Shown here: positions 29,325 to 36,378 of the stretch, piece by piece | How the letters are laid out: each line of letters starts with the position of its first letter | How positions within the stretch are numbered: the first letter of the stretch is position 1 | Origin: Chryseolinea serpens | GTDB lineage: Bacteria; Bacteroidota; Bacteroidia; Cytophagales; Cyclobacteriaceae | Direction of reading: 5' to 3' | DNA: 64,000 nucleotides | Assembly: GCF_900129725.1 (NCBI RefSeq) | Contig: NZ_FQWQ01000004.1 | Coordinates: forward strand, 737,026 to 801,025 | Made by a program: the position numbers and the translations under genes | The notes under the pieces: generated by a model | What the model was told of the DNA's origin: nothing | The model's database searches: none | What the model saw: only the letters and a program-made list of their open reading frames with translations

Positions 29325-29522
29325 ATGTCGCGTGGTAAAAAGATTTTTGTGCTTCTGGCCGTTGTGTTTGTGATCCTGTTGGCCTATGCCAGCTATGATA
29401 TCAGCCGGAAAACGACCTTCCCTGGATCCAAGTCGCAGTTAAAAGAGCGTCTCAAAGAAAAGTATTCGGACAAGGATTCCGTTTCAAACGATAGCGTTAA
29501 CGGATTTTCAAAGAAAAATTAA
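29325..29522 (+). CDS. Small single-pass membrane protein
   Basis: 65 aa. One membrane helix (residues 7-24, FVLLAVVFVILLAYASY) and a charged, Lys/Ser/Asp-rich C-terminus. It starts 4 bases after the Npt-like stop and is therefore very probably co-transcribed and possibly a partner of it. No family recognised. Confidence 0.65.
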   Translation: MSRGKKIFVLLAVVFVILLAYASYDISRKTTFPGSKSQLKERLKEKYSDKDSVSNDSVNGFSKKN

Positions 29523-29586
29523 CATTTTATTACAAATTTATGATGCAAACGGTTGTTTTGACAATCATAATTTGTATCTTGCTGCC

Positions 29587-29652
29587 AGATTAAAGCCAAC
29601 TATAGACATGACAATCCCCCTTAGTCGAGTACTTTGGGGGATTTTCAATTTA
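29587..29652 (+). ncRNA. Tandem small-RNA-like unit, copy 1
   Basis: Begins AGATTAAAGCCAACTATAG (identical in copies 2 and 3), then hairpin AATCCCCC (29613-29620) / GGGGGATT (29636-29643) with a 15-base loop and a T-rich tail. A possible -7 box TATCTTGC (29575-29582) lies four bases upstream. Its stem is shorter and its loop differs from the other two. Read as an independent short transcript ending in a terminator; a leader or attenuator is excluded by the lack of any nearby downstream gene. Confidence 0.6.
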
Positions 29653-29755
29653 TAGACCGCCGCTTTATCCTCAGAATCAGCCTTTCGACCCCCATATTCT
29701 CCAACGACCGATTTCTGGGATGGCAATTTCGCCGACGCTTATTACCTTTGTATTA

Positions 29756-29822
29756 AGATTAAAGCCAACTATAGACAATAACAATCCCCCGGAGTCCAGG
29801 ATTTCGGGGGATTGTTATTTCT
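29756..29822 (+). ncRNA. Tandem small-RNA-like unit, copy 2
   Basis: TACCTTTG (29743-29750), a perfect TAnnTTTG -7 box, lies five bases before AGATTAAAGCCAACTATAG. A perfect 15-bp stem follows: AATAACAATCCCCCG (29777-29791) with 29805-29819, then T-rich tail. Predicted length about 65 nt. The 5' third is unpaired, as expected of a target-pairing region. Confidence 0.68.
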
Positions 29823-29975
29823 ACGCCCCGGCCTCGCCCGCCGTAGCTACGCCAGCCGCAGGCAGGTTGTAGCGAAGGAGGGAGTCCAGGATTTCGGGGG
29901 ATTGTTATTTTTATACCTCCCAGGGCTTCGCCCGCCGTAGCTAGACCCGCCGCAGGCAGGTTTAGCGTAGGAGGG
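29791..29975. repeat. Tandem duplication of a terminator half plus REP element
   Basis: Thirty bases at 29791-29820 recur exactly at 29881-29910 (offset 90), and each is followed by a related palindromic element starting CCCGCCGTAGCTA (29837-29882 and 29931-29975). The second copy lacks the 5' half of the small-RNA unit, so it is a partial duplication of the 3' end of copy 2 together with its REP element. Confidence 0.8.
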
Positions 29976-30070
29976 CCCCTTATCTGGAAATATCCCCATT
30001 CGTCTGTCTATTTCCCCAGTCGCCGATTGCAGGTATGCATGCAGCATAATCGCCCCTTACCTTTGACTCA

Positions 30071-30139
30071 AGATTAAAGCCAACTATAGACAATAAGAAT
30101 CCCCCGGAGGTCCAGGACTTTCGGGGGATTCTTATTTTT
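30071..30139 (+). ncRNA. Tandem small-RNA-like unit, copy 3
   Basis: TACCTTTG (30058-30065) five bases before AGATTAAAGCCAACTATAG, exactly as in copy 2. Perfect 15-bp stem AATAAGAATCCCCCG (30092-30106) with 30122-30136, then TTTTT. The sixth stem position is G-C here (30097/30131) but C-G in copy 2 (29782/29814), a compensatory change supporting selection for the structure. The remainder of the 785-base gap 29523-30307 holds no gene. Confidence 0.68.
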
Positions 30140-30307
30140 ATGCCTGTCAGCTTTTTTGCCCGTCCAGCCAACCCCAGACACATTTTTCTCGTCCCGTCCC
30201 CTTGAAGAACCCGCAGGAAATCGAGCGAATCCGGAACCTTATTTTTGTCTTGCGAGGGATCTTTTCTACGGTAATTGTTACTATAATTGTTTTAACTAAC
30301 TTTTAGC

Positions 30308-30694
30308 ATGAGAACCCTAAAACCCGTCAGGCTGATGCTCGCCTGTACCTGTGCACTGTTGGCTGCTTCGGTGGTGTCTTGCGTCGACCACAGCGCCCCC
30401 GAAAGCGAGTACAGCTGTGAGTCGGCCGAAACCGTGAGCTTCACCTCCCAAATCAATCCCATCATTAATTCGAATTGCGCCATCGTGGGCGACGGCGGAT
30501 GCCACAACGGAGGCAACGGCCCTTCGCTGGACTGGCGCGTGTTTGAGAATTTTCAAAGCCACGCCCTCCACGTGAAAGACCGCATCACCCGCCCGGCCAA
30601 CGCCGCGGGCCACATGCCCAAGATCGGCGCCATCACCGACGACCAGATCCGCCTCATTGTTTGTTGGGTAGAGCAGGGTGCACAGCACAATTAA
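30308..30694 (+). CDS. Cytochrome c-like lipoprotein with atypical heme motif
   Basis: 128 aa. Lipobox SVVSC (Cys25). The body FTSQINPIINSNCA...GCHNGGN...HMPKIGAITDDQIRLIVCWVEQGA matches the small mono-heme c-type cytochrome domains frequent in Bacteroidota lipoproteins: a Cys...CH site near the start, a possible Met ligand in GHMP and the closing CWVEQGA. The heme site here reads C-A-I-V-G-D-G-G-C-H, i.e. Cx7CH rather than CxxCH or Cx4CH. It may bind heme unusually or not at all. It precedes yceI- and DUF5777-type genes on the same strand. Confidence 0.7.
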   Translation: MRTLKPVRLMLACTCALLAASVVSCVDHSAPESEYSCESAETVSFTSQINPIINSNCAIVGDGGCHNGGNGPSLDWRVFENFQSHALHVKDRITRPANAAGHMPKIGAITDDQIRLIVCWVEQGAQHN

Positions 30695-30828
30695 CAAACC
30701 GGATGTACAGCGATCTTCACCGGTTGATTTTTTTAGGTTTCGCATCCAAGCTATCAGCACCGGGGCATGACAAACATTCTCTGATTTTTTTAAGAAACTG
30801 TTACGGGCCTTCCACCAAAACCTAACCT

Positions 30829-31374
30829 ATGAAGTCTTTGACAAAACTCTTGCTTTTGCTCCTGGTTGCCATACCCTGGCAAGTAACGGCACAGCAACGT
30901 TACTTCGCAGAGAAGTCGGTCGTTTCGTTTTTTTCCGATGGCGTGGTGGAAGACATCTCGGCCACCAACTCGAAAGTGACCAGCATCTTCGATGCGCACG
31001 ACGGCGAGGTAGCCTATTTGTTAAGCATCAAAGACTTTCAGTTTGTAAACAAATTGATGCAGGTGCACTTCAATGAAAAGTACATGGACACGGAAAAATT
31101 TCCGAAGTCGTCTTTTCAAGGACAGATCACCGGCTTCAGTCTCAGCAGCACCGGCAAACAGCAGGTGAAGGCCAAAGGCAAGCTCACCCTGCACGGCGTC
31201 ACCCACGACATCGATGTGCCCGGCACCATCGAAGTGGTAGACAACCGGTTGGCGTTGAAAACCAAGTTCGTTATAAAATTAGCAGACTACGATATCAAGA
31301 TCCCGCAGATCGTGTGGCAGAACATCGCTCAACAAGTGGAAGTCACGGTAGACTTCATGTATCGACCCCTTTAA
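30829..31374 (+). CDS. YceI-family periplasmic protein
   Basis: 181 aa with signal peptide (residues 1-21, ...QVTAQ). YceI/lipocalin-like beta-barrel: FAEKSVVSFFSDGVVEDISA, a KFPKSSFQGQI strand, LTLHGVTHDIDVPG and the closing strand VEVTVDFMYR. The family binds isoprenoid or other amphiphilic ligands. It starts 134 bases after the cytochrome-like gene and lies 10 bases before the DUF5777 gene. Confidence 0.88.
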   Translation: MKSLTKLLLLLLVAIPWQVTAQQRYFAEKSVVSFFSDGVVEDISATNSKVTSIFDAHDGEVAYLLSIKDFQFVNKLMQVHFNEKYMDTEKFPKSSFQGQITGFSLSSTGKQQVKAKGKLTLHGVTHDIDVPGTIEVVDNRLALKTKFVIKLADYDIKIPQIVWQNIAQQVEVTVDFMYRPL

Positions 31375-31384
31375 TCAAAGCACC

Positions 31385-32266
31385 ATGAAAAAAATAATTT
31401 TACTCTTTTTGCTCATCCCTTGCGTTGCCCTGGCACAAAACGATTTGCTGGGCGAGCTCGAAAAAGATTCCAAGAAAGAAACCGAAGTGGTCTATGCCAC
31501 TTTTAAGGGCACCCGCCTCGGCAACGGCCACACCATCGAAACCAAACCCGGCGGCACACTCGAATTTATCTTCGGTCACCGCTTCGGAGCCATCAACGGA
31601 GGTTCTTACGAAATGTGGGGCCTTGACCAGGCTTATGTGCGCCTCGGGTTGGACTATGGCATCACCGACCGCCTCTCCGCCAGCATCGGTCGCAACTCCA
31701 CCGACAAGACGATGGACGGTTATCTGAAATACAAATTGCTGCGGCAGACCTCCGGCGTGAAGAACTTCCCGATCTCCGTCACCGCCTTGGGAGGCATCGC
31801 CTATAAACTCTCCCCGAAAGACAACAGCGAAGTAGCACCCGGCTTTGAGAACATCGATCGTCTTTCCTACACGGGCCAGCTGCTCATCGCGCGAAAGTTC
31901 TCAACGGCTTTCTCGTTCCAGCTCATGCCCACGCTGGTGCATAAAAACTATGTCACCCAATCCATCGAGAGCAACGACCAGTTTGCCATCGGTTTTGGCG
32001 GACGCATCAAGCTCAGCAAAAGCATAGCGCTCACCGGCGAATACTATTACAATGTCAGCCGCATCAGCGGGTCGCCGTACTACGACGCCATGTCGCTGGG
32101 CATCGACATCGAGACCGGCGGCCACGTGTTCCAGTTGTTGCTCACCAACGCCATCGGGCTCACCGAGCGCGCCTTCATCACCGAGACCCGCGACAACTTC
32201 TGGGACGGCGGCATCCACCTGGGCTTCAACGTGACGCGGGCCTTCCAGCTGAAAAAAAGACAGTAA
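31385..32266 (+). CDS. DUF5777-family outer-membrane beta-barrel protein
   Basis: 293 aa with signal peptide (residues 1-18, ...VALAQ). Alternating hydrophobic/aromatic strands, e.g. FGHRFGAINGG, LDYGITDRLSASIGR and GITLFQ-type closing strands, are typical of the Bacteroidota DUF5777 barrel. It lies 10 bases after yceI and is very probably co-transcribed with it. The common neighbourhood with YceI and small cytochromes suggests a shared redox or lipid role at the envelope, not established. Confidence 0.85.
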   Translation: MKKIILLFLLIPCVALAQNDLLGELEKDSKKETEVVYATFKGTRLGNGHTIETKPGGTLEFIFGHRFGAINGGSYEMWGLDQAYVRLGLDYGITDRLSASIGRNSTDKTMDGYLKYKLLRQTSGVKNFPISVTALGGIAYKLSPKDNSEVAPGFENIDRLSYTGQLLIARKFSTAFSFQLMPTLVHKNYVTQSIESNDQFAIGFGGRIKLSKSIALTGEYYYNVSRISGSPYYDAMSLGIDIETGGHVFQLLLTNAIGLTERAFITETRDNFWDGGIHLGFNVTRAFQLKKRQ

Positions 32267-32342
32267 CATCCACCGGCGGCTATTGAAATAAACCTCCTGT
32301 TCTTTACTTTTAGACCCTTAACCGTCTAATAGCACAAGCGCA

Positions 32343-33746
32343 TTGTTACTTTTCTCCATCATCGCCTACCTTTTGCTTACGGTGCTGGTGGGGTTTTGGG
32401 CGTCCCGCAAGGTGAAGACCTCGGGCGACTTCATGCTGGCCGGCCGCAGCCTGCCGCTCATGCTCAGCTCGGCCGCCATGTTCGCCACCTGGTTTGGCTC
32501 CGAGACCGTGTTTGGTGCCTCCTCCGAATTTCTGAAAAGCGGCCTCTATGGCGTCATCGAAGATCCCTTTGGCGCGGCGCTCTGCCTCATTCTTTTTGGA
32601 GCCTTCTTCGCCGGCAAACTCTACCGGATGAACCTGCTCACCTTGGGAGACTATTTTAAGGTCCGCTTTGGCGGCCGCACCGAGCGCGTGGCCAGCATCT
32701 TCCTCGCACCACCCTACATCGGCTACACCGCCGCGCAGTTGGTGGCCATGGGGCTCATCCTCAACGTCGTCACCGGCATCGCCACCTGGCAAGGGGTGCT
32801 GGTCAGCGCCCTGGTGGTGACCCTCTACACCTACGTGGGCGGCATGTGGGCGATCTCCATCACGGACTTCATTCAAAGCATCATCATCATCACCGGGTTG
32901 CTCGTGCTGGCCATCATCCTCGCCGGCAAGGCCGGAGGAGCGGGGCTGGTCCTGTCGGAGATGCCCAAGGAAAGTCTGAAATTTCTCCCCGATCCAAACC
33001 CCAAAGCGATCGTGAGCTACATTGCCATGTGGTCCGTGTTGGGCCTGGGATCGCTGCCTTCGCAGGATGTCTACCAGCGGGCGATGTCGTCGTCGTCGGA
33101 ACGCACTGCCGTGTGGTCGTGTTATATTGCTGCATTCCTGTATCTGTCCGTCGCCATGTTGCCTTTGTTCATCAGCTTATGTGTGCGCCACATGTATCCC
33201 GACCAACTGACGGGCGACACGCAATTGGCCCTGCCCAACATGGTGCTCCTGCACACCTCACTGCCCATCCAGATCCTTTTTTTCGGATCGTTGCTGTCGG
33301 CCATCATGAGCACCACCAGTTCGTCCATCCTGGCCCCGGCCGCGATCTTTTCGGAGAACCTGCTCAAACCCCTTATCGGCCACCGCTACACAGACAAGCA
33401 ATTGCTGATGATGACGCGGATTTGTGTTTTAATTTTCGCTGCATCCGCCACCATTATGGCGTGTTTACGTTCCAACATCTACGAACTGGTAGGGGAGTCG
33501 TCCATCCTCAGCCTGGTCTCCTTGTTTGTGCCCCTCACGCTGGGGCTCTACTGGAAAAAGGCCAACAGCACCGGGGCCCTTTTGTCGATGGTGCTTGGAA
33601 TGATTACTTGGATTATCTTTGAAGTTTGGGATACGTCGTGGCCCAGCCTGGTGCCGGCCACCGGCGTGAGTTTATTAGGCATGCTGGCAGGGGTGTACTT
33701 CTGGCCGGCAAAATTTGAAAAGCTTGAAAAGTATGGTAAAGATTGA
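32343..33746 (+). CDS. SSS-family sodium:solute symporter
   Basis: 467 aa, about 13 membrane helices, inner membrane. Typical SSS segments: SGDFMLAGRSLPLMLSSAAMFATWFGSETVFGAS near the N-terminus in pieces, and GLGSLPSQDVYQRAMSS in helix 6-7. The only start compatible with the upstream stop (32319) is TTG at 32343. Na+-coupled uptake; substrate not evident. It overlaps the OsmC gene by 14 bases. Confidence 0.87.
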   Translation: MLLFSIIAYLLLTVLVGFWASRKVKTSGDFMLAGRSLPLMLSSAAMFATWFGSETVFGASSEFLKSGLYGVIEDPFGAALCLILFGAFFAGKLYRMNLLTLGDYFKVRFGGRTERVASIFLAPPYIGYTAAQLVAMGLILNVVTGIATWQGVLVSALVVTLYTYVGGMWAISITDFIQSIIIITGLLVLAIILAGKAGGAGLVLSEMPKESLKFLPDPNPKAIVSYIAMWSVLGLGSLPSQDVYQRAMSSSSERTAVWSCYIAAFLYLSVAMLPLFISLCVRHMYPDQLTGDTQLALPNMVLLHTSLPIQILFFGSLLSAIMSTTSSSILAPAAIFSENLLKPLIGHRYTDKQLLMMTRICVLIFAASATIMACLRSNIYELVGESSILSLVSLFVPLTLGLYWKKANSTGALLSMVLGMITWIIFEVWDTSWPSLVPATGVSLLGMLAGVYFWPAKFEKLEKYGKD

Positions 33747-34152
33747 GATCAATCGTTTGAATGACAACTTCCACATGGAAGCCGTCAACGAGCAGGGCGC
33801 CAAAGTCCAGATGGACGCGTCGCCCGATGTGGGAGGAGAAAACCTGGGCATGCGCCCCATGCAAATGCTGCTGGCCGCCATGGGCGGATGCAGCTCCATT
33901 GATGTGATAAACATTTTAAAGAAACAGAAACAGCCGCTCCGGGACATCAAAGTGACCGTGACCGGCGAACGCGAAAAAGACGTTGTGCCAGCCGTTTACA
34001 CGGAAGTACACGCTCACTTCAAACTCTACGGCGATCTCGACAAAGACAAGGTAGCTAGGGCCGTGAACCTCGGCGTGGAAAAATATTGCTCCGTGGCCAA
34101 GACGCTGGAGGCCAACGCCAAGATCACCTATAGCATCGAGATATTACCTTAA
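33733..34152 (+). CDS. OsmC-family protein
   Basis: 139 aa from the ATG at 33733, which overlaps the end of the symporter gene by 14 bases and suggests translational coupling. OsmC fold: GENLGMRPMQMLLAAMGGCSSIDV with one conserved Cys in GGCSS, and a second in EKYCSVAKTL. In OsmC/Ohr proteins these two Cys reduce organic hydroperoxides; here the arrangement is that of the YhfA-like subgroup, whose role is less clear. Confidence 0.88.
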   Translation: MVKIEINRLNDNFHMEAVNEQGAKVQMDASPDVGGENLGMRPMQMLLAAMGGCSSIDVINILKKQKQPLRDIKVTVTGEREKDVVPAVYTEVHAHFKLYGDLDKDKVARAVNLGVEKYCSVAKTLEANAKITYSIEILP

Positions 34153-34237
34153 ACCGGCCTGATAATTAAAGTGATCCCTTCAAAGTTTTTAATGGCAGAG
34201 CGCCGGGAGCCGAAGGCCTTTGGGTCTTCTTTGCTTG

Positions 34238-34263
34238 CCCGCCGAAGCTTTAGCGAAGGGTAA
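34238..34263. repeat. REP-like element, truncated copy
   Basis: CCCGCCGAAGCTTTAGCGAA then GGGTAA, so the right arm is degraded. Same family as 15279 and 17531. Confidence 0.65.
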
Positions 34264-34304
34264 CAAATTTTACACGATTCACGATTATTGATTTATACGC
34301 ACCC

Positions 34305-35483
34305 ATGGAAGAAGAATTCTATTTCGAAACCAACGCCATCCGCGGACAACACGAGCGCTCAGAGTTTCGCGAACACTCCGTACCGCTATACCTCACGTCT
34401 AGTTTCGTCTTCGACGACGCCGAACAAGCCCGCGCCATGTTTGCAGACGAGATCGCCGGCAACATCTACAGCCGCTATTCCAACCCCAACACCAACGAGT
34501 TCATCTCCAAACTCTGCGTCATGGAAGGCACCGAAGACGGCATCGCCACCTCTTCCGGCATGGCCGCCATGTGGAGCAGCATGGCCGCGCTGCTAAAGTC
34601 AGGCGACCACGTGCTCGCGAGCCGCTCCGTCTTTGGTTCAACACACCAGATCCTAAACACGATCTTCCCCCGCTTCGGCATCACCTATACCTATGCCGAC
34701 ATCGATCAACCCGAAACCTGGGAAAGCAAAATACAACCCAACACGAAGATGATCTTCGTGGAAACCCCGTCCAACCCCGCGCTCGACCTCATCGACCTGG
34801 AGTGGCTCGGCAAACTGACCGCAAAACACAAGTTGATCCTCAACGTCGACAACTGTTTCGCCACGCCCTACCTGCAAACACCGGCAAAGTGGGGCGCACA
34901 CATCGTCACGCACTCTGCCACTAAATTCATGGATGGCCAAGGCCGCGTCATCGGCGGCGCCATCCTCGGCACCAAAGAGCTCATCAAAGAGATCCGCTTC
35001 TTCACGCGCCACACCGGACCAGCGATGTCACCGTTCAACGCTTGGATACTTTCCAAGAGCCTCGAGACTTTGGCTGTACGCATGGATCGTCATTGTGAAA
35101 ATTCGTTGAAGTTGGCCGAGTTCCTGGAGAGTCATCCTCAAGTCATCAAAGTAAAATATCCATTCCTACCTTCTCATCCCCAGTATGCACTGGCCAAAAA
35201 GCAAATGCGTCTTGGTGGAGGGATTGTTACCTTCGAGATCAAAGGAGGGTTGGAGCAAGGACGCAAGTTTTTGAACGCTTTGAAAATGATTTCTCATACA
35301 CCTAACCTGGGCGATACACGTACGATTGCTATTCATCCCGCGTCGACAACGCATTCTAAATTATCGGACGAGGAGCGGGCAGTGGTAGGCATTACGCCCG
35401 GGCTGATCCGCATCGCCGTAGGGTTGGAGGATGTGCGCGACATCATCAATGATGTGAAGCAGGCGATCCAAGCGTCTATGTAA
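34305..35483 (+). CDS. metZ: O-succinylhomoserine sulfhydrylase-type PLP enzyme
   Basis: 392 aa, Cys/Met-metabolism PLP-dependent family (fold type I). Expected PLP lysine K207 in HSATKFMDGQGRVIGG; YSRYSNPN and EGTEDGIATSSGMAA are the usual N-terminal motifs. Such enzymes convert O-acyl-homoserine plus sulfide to homocysteine, or act as gamma-synthase/lyase; the O-succinylhomoserine sulfhydrylase assignment rests on overall resemblance. Cytosolic, monocistronic. Confidence 0.85.
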   Translation: MEEEFYFETNAIRGQHERSEFREHSVPLYLTSSFVFDDAEQARAMFADEIAGNIYSRYSNPNTNEFISKLCVMEGTEDGIATSSGMAAMWSSMAALLKSGDHVLASRSVFGSTHQILNTIFPRFGITYTYADIDQPETWESKIQPNTKMIFVETPSNPALDLIDLEWLGKLTAKHKLILNVDNCFATPYLQTPAKWGAHIVTHSATKFMDGQGRVIGGAILGTKELIKEIRFFTRHTGPAMSPFNAWILSKSLETLAVRMDRHCENSLKLAEFLESHPQVIKVKYPFLPSHPQYALAKKQMRLGGGIVTFEIKGGLEQGRKFLNALKMISHTPNLGDTRTIAIHPASTTHSKLSDEERAVVGITPGLIRIAVGLEDVRDIINDVKQAIQASM

Positions 35484-35543
35484 CTTTTCGACAGATTTGT
35501 CCTTGACGGAGAGAAACGTAAATTTTGAGACGTAAGCGATTTT

Positions 35544-36010
35544 ATGCACAAAGTATTGATTGCGTCTTTTTTTATCTCCCTTATCGGTGGTTCGTGCAAG
35601 AGTCAGGCGCCGAGGCAAAAGGTTGATGGTGACCCCGAGATACAGGGCGTTAGTGAGGATCACGAGCTAATATTCGAACAGAACAGCGCATCTATTTATG
35701 ATAGCATTGCCGCCCCGCGGCTTGTTGCCGATAGCGTTTTGATTTATAAGGAATTAGCTAATCGTCTGAAATTTGCAAACCGTTTGAAATGGGATGGTGG
35801 GACTAACCTTGCTGAGTGCTCCTTTGTGATAAATGAAAGGGTGAGATCGAGTCAAAATTCTTTTGGTCATCAAAAAGCATCGACGCGAGTATGAGGACGA
35901 TCATCGATGATTTATTAGGTCAAATGAGAAACTGGGAGCCTGCTTATTATAAAACAGATCCAAAGAGGAAGATAAGAATCAGAATGACCATGTACTTTTT
36001 CTTTTTATGA
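35544..36010 (+). pseudogene. Lipoprotein with TonB-C-like domain, frameshifted
   Basis: The intact frame from 35544 gives a lipobox (IGGSC, Cys18) and runs to a stop at 35894, ending in unrelated residues after FVINER. Adding one base at the GGG run near 35842 restores a second open frame that continues to TGA at 36008-36010 as FVINERGEIES...MRNWEPAYY...KIRIRMTMYFF. That reads like a TonB C-terminal domain (SFVINExGxI ... W.P...G..VRVRMTMPI.F). Either a real frameshift or a sequencing error in the homopolymer. Confidence 0.7.
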
Positions 36011-36378
36011 AAAGGAAATTTTGTTTTGGTTTTACGGTCCCGAGGGTTACTATGTCTTGAAGAAATCTTTCAAACGACCTATCGCAGAATGATCTAGACA
36101 TCGGGTAACAGAAGTTGCTAACTTTCTTACCTAGTCGAGCAACAGCTGCTCGCTATACCCTGATCTCCTTCTGAAATCTTATCCCGAAGATCAACGTTAA
36201 TAAGCAATCTTTTTATCCCTGACAAGGATGACCAAGAACGAGGCCTCCTCCCGCAAAACCGGATCATGTAAAGTAGAATAATTCAGCGACGCAGGAAGGA
36301 TCTTACACGAATTCTGGGATAAGAAATACGTTGAAAAGTACTTAAATTCATCGTCGAGACCCTTAAACGACCTTCTTT
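36011..36378. other. Gene-free AT-rich stretch
   Basis: All frames are broken by stops; no promoter box, hairpin or repeat stands out. Base composition is more AT-rich than the surroundings, as in the neighbouring frameshifted gene. Confidence 0.55.

Noticed and set aside
29560..30139. CRISPR-like array formed by the repeated blocks
   Set aside because: Only three units with irregular spacing (169 and 315 bases), each with its own promoter-like box and terminator; no cas genes.
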